Positions 1 through 8,290 are shown, counted from the first letter of the stretch. The stretch: 64,000 nt of DNA from Pengzhenrongella frigida (GCF_004168625.1 NZ_SDWW01000020.1:1-64000); one strand, 5' to 3'. Numbers and translations are program-made. Notes: a model not told the origin generated them from the letters alone.

Positions 1-21
1 GAAACCCAGCTTGTCCGCCAT
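1..21 (-). CDS. dmsB: DMSO reductase iron-sulfur subunit, first 7 codons only
   Basis: Only the first seven codons (Met-Ala-Asp-Lys-Leu-Gly-Phe) lie in the window. The ATG is 5 nt after the dmsA stop on the same strand, and an E. coli DmsB also begins with a short polar stretch followed by Gly-Phe. DmsB is the four-[4Fe-4S] electron-transfer subunit that takes electrons from the membrane anchor DmsC to DmsA. The call rests on position and seven residues, so it is tentative. Confidence 0.55.
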
Positions 22-26
22 GACCG

Positions 27-2489
27 TCAAACCTTCTCAACCTGAGCGAGCGTGGTGTGCTGGGCGTTGCCCTTGCTGATGGGCGACGGGTGCCAGCTCG
101 TGAGCGTGTTCATCGAGCCGCCGACATCGACACCGTCAGCGTTCGGGTCGTACCAGGCACCCTGCGGGACCGACATCACCCCGGGCGCGATGCGCGTGGT
201 GACGCGGGCGGGCAGCCGGATCCGGCCGCGGTCGTTGAAGACCTCGACCACGTCGTCGTTGGCGATCCCGCGCGCCGCCGCATCGAGGGTGTTGATCCAC
301 ACCGTCTGCGGGTGCGCCTCCTTCATCCAGGCGACGTTCCCGTAGGTGGAGTGCGTGCGCTGCTTGTAGTGGTGCCCGATCACCTGCAACGGGTGCTTGG
401 AGTCGGTGCGCGCCGCCTCGGCGCCCTCCCAGGTGGCGATGTACTCCGGCAGGGCAGTGATCTTGTCGCCCTCCGGAAGGGTCCAGGTCTTCGACATGTC
501 CCAGAGCAGCTCGGAGAAGATCTCGATCTTGCCCGACGGCGTGTCCAGCGGGTTCGCCACCGGGTCGGCCCGGAAGTCGGCCAGCGCGATGTTGCCGCTC
601 CCGGCCGGGTTCGGCGTCTTCCACACGCCCAGCTCGCGGAGCTCGTCGAAGCCGGGCAGCCCCGGGACGTCCGGCTGGGACTCCTCGACGGTCTGGCGAA
701 CCCAGTCCTCCTGGCTCTTGCCCTCGGTGAACTGCTGCTCGACGCCGAGCCGCTTGGCGAGCTCGGTGCACATCTCGTAGATGGTCTTGCAGTCGTACAG
801 GGGCTCGATGACCTGGTCGGCGATGATCGTGTAGCCCATGTTGCCCGCGCTGCCCTGCTGGATGATGTCCAGCTGCTCGGCGTTGGACACGTCCGGGAGC
901 AGGATGTCGGCGTAGCGCGCCGAGACGGTCATCTGGTTGTCGATCACGACGATCATCTCGCACAGCGAGTCGTCCTCGAGGAGCTTGGCGGTGCGGTTGA
1001 TGTCCCCGTGCTGGTTGGTCAGCGCGTTGCCCGCGTACTGCCACACCATCTTGATGGGGACGTCGAGCTTGTCCTTGCCACGGACGCCGTCGGCCAGCGC
1101 GGTCATCTCCGCGCCCCGCTCGATCCCGTCGGTCCACGAGAACACCGAGATCGAGGTCTCGACGGGGTTCGCCATCACGAACGGGTTGGCCATCGCCAGG
1201 CCGTAGGAGCTCTCCCGCTCACCGGTGCCACCGCCGGCGACGCCGATGCTGCCGGTCAGGGCGGCGAGGGTGAAGATGGCGCGCGCCTGGTTCTCCCCGT
1301 TGGCGTGCCGCTGCGGGCCCCAGCCCTGCGTGATGTGCACGGGGTGGGCCGTGCCGATCTCCCGCGCGAGGCGAATGATCGACCCGGCGGGGATGCCGGT
1401 GATGCCGGCCGCCCACTGTGCGGTCTTCGCGACGCCGTCGGGCCCGTCGCCCAGGAGGTAGCTCTTGTACGAGCTGCCGGCCGGGATGCCGGCAGGCATG
1501 TGCGCCTCGTCGAAGCCGACGCAGTAGGTGTCCAGGAACGCCTGGTCGTGCAGGTCCTCGGTGACCATCACGTACGCCAGCCCGGCCACGAGCGCGGCAT
1601 CGGTGCCGGGCCGCAGGGCCACCCACTCGTCGGCCAGTCCGAGCGCGGTCTCGGAGTAGCGCGGGTCGATGACGAGCGTGCGCACGTTGTGGAGCTTCTT
1701 GGTCTGCTGCGTCACGAAGGTCTCGCCGCCCCCGCTCATGCGGGTCTCGAGCGGGTTGTTGCCGAACAGGATCTGCAGCGTGGCGTTCTTGGCGTCGTCG
1801 AAGCTGTTCGAGCCGATCCAGCCGCCGTACTGGTAGGTGGCCGCGCCGGCGATCTGCGCCGAGCTGTAGTCGCCGTAGTGGTTGAGGTACCCGCCGACGC
1901 AGTTCATCAGGCGGGCGACGGGGGTGTCGCTCGGCGGCCAGCTCCGGGTCACGGTCCCCCCGAGGGTCCCGGTGCCGTAGTTCAGGTAGATGGACTCGTT
2001 GCCGTAGTCCTTGATGAGCCGGGTGATGGTGCCGGAGATCTCGTCGAACGCCTGCTCCCAGCTGATCTCCTCGAACTCGCCCGAGCCGCGCTTGCCGACG
2101 CGCTTCATCGGCGCCTTCAGGCGGTCCGGGTTGTAGATCCGCTGCCGGATCGAGCGGCCGCGCACGCAGGCCCGGATCTGCTGGGTCCCGATCTCGTCGT
2201 CGCCGGTGTTGTCCGGCAGGACCCGAACGATCTGCCCGTCCTTGACCTGCATCCGCAGCGGGCAGCGCGACCCGCAGTTGACGTTGCACGAGGACCAGAC
2301 GGTGCGATCCACGTCGAACCCACCGGCAGCCACCGCGGCGTGGGCCGCCCCGACGCCGGGGACGCCACCGAAGTGCGCTCCGGTGGTCACGAGCGCAGCC
2401 GCTCCGCCCGCCACCCCCGACCACTTCAGGAACGACCTGCGGGGAAGGCCAGCGGTCTGCGGGACCTCCGTGGTGGAAGCTGTCATCAT
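27..2489 (-). CDS. dmsA: DMSO reductase molybdopterin catalytic subunit (Tat-exported)
   Basis: Catalytic subunit of a respiratory dimethyl sulfoxide (or amine N-oxide) reductase, carrying bis-MGD molybdenum and one [4Fe-4S] cluster, about 820 aa from this start. A twin-arginine motif (R17-R18-S-F-L-K) precedes a hydrophobic stretch and Ala-x-Ala, so it is exported folded. The cluster cysteines are C68, C72, C76 and C108. The GDYSSAQ segment near residue 206-212 contains the serine that ligates Mo in DmsA. Recalled E. coli DmsA matches along the whole length, including the C-terminal QVEKV. ATG at 2489 (or the next ATG at 2486) is chosen because GAAAGGACGA sits just upstream; starting further upstream would bury the Tat signal. 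It is followed 5 nt later by dmsB and is divergent from mobA, which makes its cofactor. It implies anaerobic respiration. Confidence 0.95.
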   Translation of the reverse strand: MMTASTTEVPQTAGLPRRSFLKWSGVAGGAAALVTTGAHFGGVPGVGAAHAAVAAGGFDVDRTVWSSCNVNCGSRCPLRMQVKDGQIVRVLPDNTGDDEIGTQQIRACVRGRSIRQRIYNPDRLKAPMKRVGKRGSGEFEEISWEQAFDEISGTITRLIKDYGNESIYLNYGTGTLGGTVTRSWPPSDTPVARLMNCVGGYLNHYGDYSSAQIAGAATYQYGGWIGSNSFDDAKNATLQILFGNNPLETRMSGGGETFVTQQTKKLHNVRTLVIDPRYSETALGLADEWVALRPGTDAALVAGLAYVMVTEDLHDQAFLDTYCVGFDEAHMPAGIPAGSSYKSYLLGDGPDGVAKTAQWAAGITGIPAGSIIRLAREIGTAHPVHITQGWGPQRHANGENQARAIFTLAALTGSIGVAGGGTGERESSYGLAMANPFVMANPVETSISVFSWTDGIERGAEMTALADGVRGKDKLDVPIKMVWQYAGNALTNQHGDINRTAKLLEDDSLCEMIVVIDNQMTVSARYADILLPDVSNAEQLDIIQQGSAGNMGYTIIADQVIEPLYDCKTIYEMCTELAKRLGVEQQFTEGKSQEDWVRQTVEESQPDVPGLPGFDELRELGVWKTPNPAGSGNIALADFRADPVANPLDTPSGKIEIFSELLWDMSKTWTLPEGDKITALPEYIATWEGAEAARTDSKHPLQVIGHHYKQRTHSTYGNVAWMKEAHPQTVWINTLDAAARGIANDDVVEVFNDRGRIRLPARVTTRIAPGVMSVPQGAWYDPNADGVDVGGSMNTLTSWHPSPISKGNAQHTTLAQVEKV

Positions 2490-2561
2490 TCGTCCTTTCG
2501 GGACCCTGCAGGTGTCTGAATCTGCTTCCATGCTCGCCGTCCGCACCGCACCCTCCTGGGT

Positions 2562-2578
2562 CGTTGGTCCTACCAACG
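2562..2578. promoter_or_regulatory. 17-bp palindrome, GntR/FadR-type operator candidate
   Basis: CGTTGGT-CCT-ACCAACG is a perfect inverted repeat with 7-bp arms. It lies in the 146-bp divergent gap between dmsA and mobA, 73 bp from the dmsA start. The core TGGTnnnACCA fits the TnGTnnnACnA consensus of FadR-subfamily GntR regulators. No GntR gene is in the window, so the protein that binds is unknown. Confidence 0.55.
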
Positions 2579-2635
2579 GGCCGTTCCAGGGGGGCCGGCC
2601 GGCCGGTGGGGCGCGCGGACTGCCACACTGTCGCG

Positions 2636-3274
2636 ATGACCACGGGCGAGAGCGCAGCCGACGAGCCAGACCGGGGTGCGCGTCCCCCGACCTCGACCTT
2701 GCCGCGGGTCGGCGTGGTCATCCCCGCGGGCGGAACGGCCCGGCGACTGGGCGGCACCGACAAGCCGTCCCTCGAGGTCGGCGGCCGTTCGATCCTCGCT
2801 CGCCTCGTCGCGGACCTCCGGCCGCTGCCCGTCGTGGTGGTCGGGCCCCGCCCGGAGGGTGCCGAGTGGCCCGGGGTCGTCTGGTGCACGGAGGACCCGC
2901 CCGGCGGCGGGCCGGCCGCCGCGCTCGCCGCCGGGGTCCGTGCCCTGCCCGACGTCGACGTGATCGTCGCCATCGCGGGCGATCAGCCGTTCGCCGCGTC
3001 CGCGGTGCCTCGACTGGTGCGATCGCTCGCCGCCGACCCGACCGCCGACGCGGCCCTCGGGCTCGACGACGCCGACCGCGTGCAGCCGCTGCTCGCCGCG
3101 TACCGCGCTGCCGCGCTGCGGGCCCGGCTCGCCGGTCCGGTCGACGGCCTCGCGATGCGCCAGGTCATCGCGGCGATGCAGCTCGTGCGGGTCCGCCTCA
3201 CTGCCCCCGAGTCCGTCGACGTGGACGATCCCGCCGACCTCGCCGTCGCGCGGACCATGTCGGGCGAGGGCTGA
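2636..3274 (+). CDS. mobA: Molybdenum cofactor guanylyltransferase (MobA-like NTP transferase)
   Basis: Transfers GMP from GTP to Mo-molybdopterin to make the MGD cofactor of DMSO-reductase-family enzymes, in the cytoplasm. The N-terminal nucleotide-binding loop (PAGGTARRLGGTDKP, about residues 29-43) and a following VGGRSIL segment are typical of MobA; a GDQP motif near residue 115 corresponds to the Mg-binding GDMP of the family. Length is 212 aa, close to the usual 190-210. ATG at 2636 is preferred because the open frame upstream runs into dmsA; no strong ribosome-binding site is seen. Divergent from dmsA, whose product is its client. A related nucleotidyltransferase (MocA/CTP type) cannot be wholly excluded. 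Confidence 0.8.
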   Translation: MTTGESAADEPDRGARPPTSTLPRVGVVIPAGGTARRLGGTDKPSLEVGGRSILARLVADLRPLPVVVVGPRPEGAEWPGVVWCTEDPPGGGPAAALAAGVRALPDVDVIVAIAGDQPFAASAVPRLVRSLAADPTADAALGLDDADRVQPLLAAYRAAALRARLAGPVDGLAMRQVIAAMQLVRVRLTAPESVDVDDPADLAVARTMSGEG

Positions 3275-3349
3275 TCCCGGCGGTACCGCGCCCCGTGCGG
3301 CCGGTCTCGTTGCGCTCAGATCCCGTGGACGCAGACCGATAGGGGGGAC

Positions 3350-5740
3350 ATGACGCATCGGGCCCGACGGCTGTCGGACGGCGGGCCGGACGGGGCGGCA
3401 CCGGTCCCGGCGTCGCCTGCGGACCGGATCCGCCACCTGCTCGGCCCGCGCGCGTTCGTCGTCGTCTGCTGCCTCGCGCTCCTGCCCGTCATGGTCGGCG
3501 CCAACGCCTACCTCACCCAGCACGTGCGGGCCCAGATCGCGTTCCACGAGCGCGAGCGCATCGGGGTCCTGTACCTCCGGCCCGTCACGACCCTGCTCGG
3601 CCTCGTCGTCCAGGAGCAGACCGCGGTCCGAGAGCAGATCGGGGCCGACGGCGATCCCGACGGCGCGGTCGACGCGGTGGTCGACGCCGCGGTCGCCGCG
3701 GTCGACGCGGCCGATCGGGAGTACGGCACCGTGCTAGCGACCTCCGCCCGGTGGTCCGCCTGGAAGCGCCGGTTCGACCGGGTGCCGGACTCCCGGCCGG
3801 CGACCGGCGACGACGTCGGCGAGCTCGCCACCGGGCTCGCCGGGCTGCTCCTCCAGGTCGCCAACGCGTCGAACCTCGTCCTCGATCCCCACACCGACTC
3901 GTACTACCTGGTGCACGTCCTGGTCGTCAGCCAGCCGATCCTGCTCGACGAGCTCGTGCAGGCCGAGCGCCTGGCAACGCTCGTCGACCGGACCGTCGCG
4001 GATCGTGACCTGCTCGTCATCGCGCGGTCCACCCTCGACCGCACCGCGGCCACGATCGCCGTCGACCTCGCCACGACGCGCGCCGGCACCGCCGATGCCC
4101 CGCTGGAGGCGGCGATCGCACCCCCGAGCGCGGCCCTCGCCCGGACGGTCGCGACGACCTCGACAGCCCTCGTCGAGGTGCTCGACGGGCGGACCGCGAC
4201 CCTCGATGTCGCCGCCGCCGTCGCCGCGATGCGCACCCTGGACACCGCATGCGTCGAGCAGCTCGACCGGCTGGTCGCCGGCCGGATCGCCGACCTCCGC
4301 CAGGACAGCCGGAACGTCACCGAGGTCCTCGCCGTGCTGGCAGCGCTGCTCCTGCTGCTCACCCTCGGCCTGTCCCGCGCGCTAGGCATCCTCAGGCAGC
4401 GGACCGCCGAGCTGCGTCACCAGGCGATGCACGACTCGCTCACCGGGCTGCCGAACCGGGCGCTGGTCCTGGAACGCGTCGAGCAGGCCGTGGTCCGGGC
4501 CCGCCGGGGAGACAGCGCGCTCGCGGTGATGTTCGTCGACCTCGACGGTTTCAAGGGCGTCAACGACACCTACGGCCACGCCGTCGGCGACCAGCTGCTG
4601 CGCGCCGTGGGACGTCGGCTCAGCAGCGTGCTGCGGGCCACCGACACGGTCGGACGCCTCGGCGGCGACGAGTTCGTGGTGCTCACGGAGGGGCCCACCC
4701 TCGGGGCGAGCCCGGAGTCCATCGCCGAACGCCTGAAAGCGGTTCTCGCCGCACCGTTCGAGCTCGACGGCACCCAGGGGGTCGCCCTGCGCGCCCACGC
4801 GAGCATCGGCATCGCCGTCGGCGCCCGGGCGATCGGGTCCGACCTCCTCCGGGATGCCGATGTCGCGCTCTACGAGGCGAAGGCGGCCGGCAAGGACTGC
4901 CATGTCGTGTTCCAGCCGCAGATGCAGCGCGCCGTTCAGGAGCGGCTGGAGGTCGAGATGGACCTCGGTCGCGCGGTCGGCGCCGGCGAGTTCTTCCTCG
5001 ACTACCAGCCCGCCGTCGACCTGCGCACGGAGCAGATCACCGGGGTGGAGGCCCTCGTGCGCTGGAACCACCCGACCCGGGGCGTCGTCATGCCCGAGGA
5101 GTTCATCGCGATCGCGGAGGAGTCCGGCCTGATCGTGTCGATCGGTCGCGCGATCCTGGGCGAGGCCTGCCGGCAGGCGGCCAGCTGGCAGCGCCAGGGG
5201 CACCGGATCTCGATGGCCGTGAACGTCAGCGGTCGGCAGTTCGACCGCCACGGCGACCTGCTCGCGGTGGTGCTCGCTGCCCTCGACGACAGCGGTCTCG
5301 ATCCGGGCCTGCTCACCCTCGAGATCACCGAGACGATCCTGATGCGCGACGCCGACCGGAGCGCGGCCCAGCTGCTCGACCTCAAGGGGCTGGGGCTGCG
5401 GCTCGCGATCGACGACTTCGGCACGGGCTACAGCAGCCTCGCCTACCTGCAGCAGTTCCCGGTCGATGTGCTCAAGATCGACCGGTCGTTCATCCGGGAC
5501 GTGGCGACCGCCGGCGGCACCCGCGCCCTGGTCCATGCCTTCGTCGAGCTCGGCCGGTCCTTCGGCCTCGAGACGTGGGCCGAGGGCATCGAGGACCGGC
5601 ACCAGCTCCGGTGCCTGCAGGACGAGGGCTGCGACAGCGGCCAGGGGTATCTCTTCGGCCGGCCGCTGTCCGCCGCCGCCGTCGAGTCGCTGATCAACGA
5701 GCAGACTGGCGCCGCGCGGGAGCCCGCGCCAACCGCCTGA
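3350..5740 (+). CDS. Membrane-bound GGDEF-EAL cyclic-di-GMP protein
   Basis: Predicted bifunctional cyclic-di-GMP synthase/phosphodiesterase of 796 aa. One membrane segment near residues 35-55 and a second near 325-345 flank an extracytoplasmic helical sensor region of about 270 residues. A GGDEF domain follows (about 355-525) with an intact GGDEF motif after MHDSLTGLPNR. The EAL domain (about 540-785) keeps EALVRW, NVSGRQF, EITET, DDFGTGYSS, KID and AEGIE, so both active sites look complete. The start is supported by AGGGGGG just before the ATG. It stands alone between mobA and the thioredoxin-like unit. The ligand sensed is unknown. Confidence 0.9.
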   Translation: MTHRARRLSDGGPDGAAPVPASPADRIRHLLGPRAFVVVCCLALLPVMVGANAYLTQHVRAQIAFHERERIGVLYLRPVTTLLGLVVQEQTAVREQIGADGDPDGAVDAVVDAAVAAVDAADREYGTVLATSARWSAWKRRFDRVPDSRPATGDDVGELATGLAGLLLQVANASNLVLDPHTDSYYLVHVLVVSQPILLDELVQAERLATLVDRTVADRDLLVIARSTLDRTAATIAVDLATTRAGTADAPLEAAIAPPSAALARTVATTSTALVEVLDGRTATLDVAAAVAAMRTLDTACVEQLDRLVAGRIADLRQDSRNVTEVLAVLAALLLLLTLGLSRALGILRQRTAELRHQAMHDSLTGLPNRALVLERVEQAVVRARRGDSALAVMFVDLDGFKGVNDTYGHAVGDQLLRAVGRRLSSVLRATDTVGRLGGDEFVVLTEGPTLGASPESIAERLKAVLAAPFELDGTQGVALRAHASIGIAVGARAIGSDLLRDADVALYEAKAAGKDCHVVFQPQMQRAVQERLEVEMDLGRAVGAGEFFLDYQPAVDLRTEQITGVEALVRWNHPTRGVVMPEEFIAIAEESGLIVSIGRAILGEACRQAASWQRQGHRISMAVNVSGRQFDRHGDLLAVVLAALDDSGLDPGLLTLEITETILMRDADRSAAQLLDLKGLGLRLAIDDFGTGYSSLAYLQQFPVDVLKIDRSFIRDVATAGGTRALVHAFVELGRSFGLETWAEGIEDRHQLRCLQDEGCDSGQGYLFGRPLSAAAVESLINEQTGAAREPAPTA

Positions 5741-5800
5741 GACTCGTGCGGCGAGCGCGCCGGACGCATCCGGACCCGACGCGCAGAGGTTCACGATGCG

Positions 5801-5814
5801 AGACCCCGGGGTCT
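5801..5814. promoter_or_regulatory. Perfect 14-bp palindrome upstream of leader/thioredoxin promoter
   Basis: AGACCCCGGGGTCT is self-complementary over 14 bp and sits 5 bp before a TTGACT -35 box. Its position, and the lack of any loop, suggest a protein-binding site rather than a terminator. The cognate regulator is unknown. Confidence 0.4.
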
Positions 5815-5819
5815 GCGCC

Positions 5820-5848
5820 TTGACTCTGCGCGCACGGGAGTGTGTCAT
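5820..5848 (+). promoter_or_regulatory. Sigma-70-type promoter candidate for leader peptide-thioredoxin-DUF4395 unit
   Basis: TTGACT (5820-5825), a 17-bp spacer and TGTCAT (5843-5848) resemble -35 and -10 boxes. They are followed about 30 bp later by the leader ORF. The match is moderate and from sequence alone. Confidence 0.4.
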
Positions 5849-5881
5849 CGGATGACCAGACCAGTCGGAAGCGAGGCGATG

Positions 5882-5992
5882 ATGACGAGCACCACCATCG
5901 CGACCTCGCCGACCACGGGTCCGGATCGACTCACCCGACGGGCCTTCGTCGACCTCATGCGTACCTGCACCGCCTGTTGTCAGCCCAGCTGA
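5882..5992 (+). CDS. Short cysteine-containing leader peptide, attenuator candidate
   Basis: A 36-codon ORF (37 if the adjacent ATG at 5879 is used) ends in RRAFVDLMRTCTACCQPS. The Arg-Arg-x-x-Val-Asp-Leu-x-Arg core followed by a cysteine cluster is the pattern of actinobacterial leader peptides placed before sulfur-metabolism and redox genes. Polycysteine leaders of this kind act as cysteine-sensing attenuators in mycobacteria. GAGG at 5873-5876 fits the second ATG best. The stop lies 109 nt before the thioredoxin-like gene, and a GC hairpin starts 12 nt after the stop. Inference: stalling at Cys30, Cys33 and Cys34 (37-codon numbering) under cysteine limitation could alter expression downstream. 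Too short for ordinary gene calling, but the motif and position argue that it is real. Confidence 0.65.
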   Translation: MTSTTIATSPTTGPDRLTRRAFVDLMRTCTACCQPS

Positions 5993-6003
5993 CCAGCTCG
6001 CAC

Positions 6004-6020
6004 GCCGGCACGACGCCGGC
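6004..6020 (+). other. Hairpin after the leader ORF
   Basis: GCCGGC-ACGAC-GCCGGC forms a 6-bp GC stem beginning 12 nt after the leader stop codon. It could be part of an attenuator. A second small stem (GCACC/GGTGC) lies within 6040-6062. No U-tract follows, so simple intrinsic termination is unlikely. Confidence 0.35.
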
Positions 6021-6101
6021 CGCCAGGTAGTTCCGTCCGCGCCGCGCACCACCACCCGGTGCCCCCCGCGCCGACGGCCCGCAGTCGTTCCGAAGGACCT
6101 C

Positions 6102-6653
6102 ATGACAATCGCTCCGCACGCCGCGTCGACGCTCGCCGACAGCGCACTGCCGATCTTCGACGCCGCGACCTCCGGGGTGGCCGGTCGGGCCGGGCTCGTG
6201 CTCATCCTGCTCGCGACCGCGAGCGCCGCATGGTGGATCGCCCGACGCCGCGCGGCCCGGTTCCGGCCGACCAGGACCCCGCGCGGCGCCGCCGGCGCAC
6301 CCGGGCCGGACCGGTCCGACGCCACGCTGACCGGCACCGAGCTCGGCGCCCCGCTCGGGAGCCGAGCGACCTTCGTGCAGTTCTCGGCCCAGACGTGCGC
6401 CTCCTGCCCGCAGGTACGCCGGGTGCTCACGTCGCTGGCTGAGTCCGAGCCCGGTGTGGTGCACATCGACCTCGACGCCGAGGCCCACATGGACCTCGTG
6501 CGGAGGTTCTCGGTGTTCCGCACCCCCACCGTCCTGCTGCTCGACGCCGACGGAGCCGTCCGGGCCCGGACGTCCGGCCCCCTCACCCTCGATCGCGCAC
6601 TGGCCGCCCTGGCACCTCTTCCCGCGCCCGCCCTCAGGAGCACCCATGTCTGA
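6102..6653 (+). CDS. Membrane-anchored thioredoxin-family protein
   Basis: A 183-aa protein with an N-terminal membrane helix (about residues 28-46), a basic linker and a thioredoxin fold (about 80-175). The redox pair is in CASCPQ near residue 106, preceded by VQFSAQT in the place of the usual WAxWC context, and the cis-proline loop is visible as FRTPTVLLL. It probably reduces or shuttles disulfides at the membrane; the partner is unknown. AAGGA lies 5 nt before the ATG. Its last 8 nt overlap the DUF4395 gene, so the two are translated together, and both follow the cysteine-rich leader ORF. Confidence 0.8.
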   Translation: MTIAPHAASTLADSALPIFDAATSGVAGRAGLVLILLATASAAWWIARRRAARFRPTRTPRGAAGAPGPDRSDATLTGTELGAPLGSRATFVQFSAQTCASCPQVRRVLTSLAESEPGVVHIDLDAEAHMDLVRRFSVFRTPTVLLLDADGAVRARTSGPLTLDRALAALAPLPAPALRSTHV

Positions 6654-7128
6654 CTCCACCCCCGACCTCACCGCCCGACCGGCGGGGGTCCCCGCTCCCC
6701 CGGCTGGTATCGATCCGCGCGGTCCCCGCTTCGGGGCCGCCGTCACGGCGGTGCTCCTCGTCCTCACCCTGCTGCTCGGCACCGGGCCGGCCGCCACCGC
6801 CCTGCTCACGGTGATCGCCCTGCTGTTCCTCCTCGGCGTCGCGCGCGGCGTCCAGGGCACGCTGCAGGGCCTGGCATTTCGCGCCTGGATCCGGCCCCGG
6901 CTCGCCCCGCCGGTCGAGCTCGAGGACCCCCGCCCCCCGCGCTTCGCGCAGCTGATCGGCCTGATCGTGGTCGGCACCGGCCTCGTCCTGGCGGCAGTCG
7001 GCGTCGCGTCGGCCGTCCCGGTCGCGGCCGCGGTGGCGCTCGTGGCGGCCTTCCTCAACGCCGCGTTCGGGCTGTGCCTCGGCTGCGAGCTCTACCTCGT
7101 GCTGCGACGCTGGGCACCGCAGCACTGA
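6646..7128 (+). CDS. DUF4395 membrane protein
   Basis: A 160-aa integral membrane protein with about four hydrophobic segments: two between residues 28 and 70, and two between 105 and 150. The terminal CLGCELYLVLRRW signature, with its Cys-x-x-Cys at the membrane face, is characteristic of DUF4395. This family is regularly found beside thioredoxin or rhodanese genes in actinobacteria. The start overlaps the previous gene and is preceded by CAGGAG. Inference: it is a membrane redox partner of the thioredoxin-like protein, possibly handling sulfur or thiol equivalents. No enzymatic role is established. Confidence 0.75.
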   Translation: MSDSTPDLTARPAGVPAPPAGIDPRGPRFGAAVTAVLLVLTLLLGTGPAATALLTVIALLFLLGVARGVQGTLQGLAFRAWIRPRLAPPVELEDPRPPRFAQLIGLIVVGTGLVLAAVGVASAVPVAAAVALVAAFLNAAFGLCLGCELYLVLRRWAPQH

Positions 7129-7132
7129 GCCC

Positions 7133-7147
7133 GCACGGGAGCCGTGC
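7133..7147. terminator. Small hairpin between convergent genes
   Basis: GCACGG-GAG-CCGTGC, a 6-bp stem, starts 5 nt after the DUF4395 stop and 38 nt before the mmuM stop on the other strand. There is no U-tract on either side. It is a weak terminator candidate. Confidence 0.35.
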
Positions 7148-7184
7148 ACCCCCGGCACCGCGCACGCTCGCTGGCGCGCGGCGC

Positions 7185-8198
7185 TCAGGCGCCCGGTGAA
7201 CGATCCGCCAGGGTGGCGACCAGCTGGCTGATCTCGGCCGGACCGACGCGGCAGCAGCCGCCGATCACCCGCGCACCGGCGTCCACCCACGACGCCACCA
7301 GGTCCGCGGAGAACCCGGCCGCGCCCGTCCAGCGGCGCTCGCCGCTGTTCCAGGTCCCGCCCGCGTTCGGATAGACCACGACCGGCTTGCCGGACGCCGC
7401 CGCCGCGACGCTCACCGCCCGCGCCGCGCCGGCGGGGTCGACGCAGTTCACCCCCACCGCGATCACGGCTTCGAGATCCTTCGCCATCGCGAAGACCTCG
7501 GCGGCGTCCTCCCCCAGGCGGGTGCGGACCGTGCCGTCGGCCCCCGTGACCGTGGTCAGGCAGAGCCAGGCCGGCACCCCGAGCTCGGCGACCTCGTGCA
7601 GGAGCGCCTCCGCCTCGGCCGCGGCGGGGATCGTCTCGATCGCCAGCAGGTCCGGCGCCCCCATGAGCAACGCGTCGATGCGACGACGATGGAACTCCCG
7701 CAGCTCGCGGACCGTGAGCCCGCCCCCCGCGCGCCCCGTCCAGCCCGGGGCCGCATACGCCCCCGTGTACTCCTGCCCACCGGCGAGGACGGCGCCGTAC
7801 GGGCCGACCGAGGCCGCCACCCAGGCCCGGCCGGCGAGCCCGCAGCGGTCGACGGCGTCCCGCGCCAGCGCGACGGATCGGCCCAGCAGCGCGGCGGCCT
7901 CGGCGGGCGCGACCCCGCGCGCGGCGAAGCCCTCGAACGAGGCCTGGTAGCTCGCCGTGATCGCCACCCGCGCGCCCGCCTCGAAGTACCCGACGTGCGC
8001 CGCCGTGATCGCCGCCGGAGCCGTGCGCAGGACGTGGGCCGACCACAGGTCGTCGGACAGGTCGAACCCCGCCCGCTCGAGCTCGTTCGACAGCCCGCCG
8101 TCGAGGGGCACCACCCCGCGCGCGATCGCCGCGGCGAGACCCGACGCCGCGGACGTCTTCCCCGCGGCCGGTGCGGTCAGGTCAGCGGGTCGGGTCAC
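7185..8198 (-). CDS. mmuM: Homocysteine S-methyltransferase
   Basis: Transfers a methyl group from S-methylmethionine (or S-adenosylmethionine) to homocysteine to give methionine, in the cytoplasm. The 337-aa chain has the family landmarks: LDGGLSNELE at the N-terminus, SVGPYGA in the middle, and the zinc ligands in NCVDP (about residue 243) and GGCCRVGP (about 315). The GTG start has no obvious ribosome-binding site and may be leaderless. It is divergent from the ABC exporter and convergent with the DUF4395 unit, whose leader also points to sulfur metabolism. Confidence 0.9.
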   Translation of the reverse strand: MTRPADLTAPAAGKTSAASGLAAAIARGVVPLDGGLSNELERAGFDLSDDLWSAHVLRTAPAAITAAHVGYFEAGARVAITASYQASFEGFAARGVAPAEAAALLGRSVALARDAVDRCGLAGRAWVAASVGPYGAVLAGGQEYTGAYAAPGWTGRAGGGLTVRELREFHRRRIDALLMGAPDLLAIETIPAAAEAEALLHEVAELGVPAWLCLTTVTGADGTVRTRLGEDAAEVFAMAKDLEAVIAVGVNCVDPAGAARAVSVAAAASGKPVVVYPNAGGTWNSGERRWTGAAGFSADLVASWVDAGARVIGGCCRVGPAEISQLVATLADRSPGA

Positions 8199-8274
8199 GT
8201 CAGCGAGTATCCGCTGTGTTCGCTCGGCGGGCCGGTTCGTCCGCCGGACGCCGTCACGGCCGCCAGGAGCTCAT

Positions 8275-8290
8275 ATCGACGATCTTCGAT
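8275..8290. promoter_or_regulatory. Inverted repeat upstream of ABC exporter
   Basis: ATCGA-CGATCT-TCGAT lies 63 bp before the exporter start in the divergent gap with mmuM, and contains the smaller palindrome ATCGACGAT. PadR-type regulators often control such exporters through ATCG-rich palindromes. No regulator gene is adjacent. Low confidence. Confidence 0.3.

Noticed and set aside
57-2519. Long plus-strand frame opposite dmsA
   Set aside because: The translation is a low-complexity shadow of the high-GC third codon positions; dmsA on the other strand is unambiguous.
5842-6030. 62-aa frame in the gap before the thioredoxin-like gene
   Set aside because: It is out of frame with the leader peptide, lacks a ribosome-binding site and shows no motif, whereas the 5882-5992 frame carries the leader signature.
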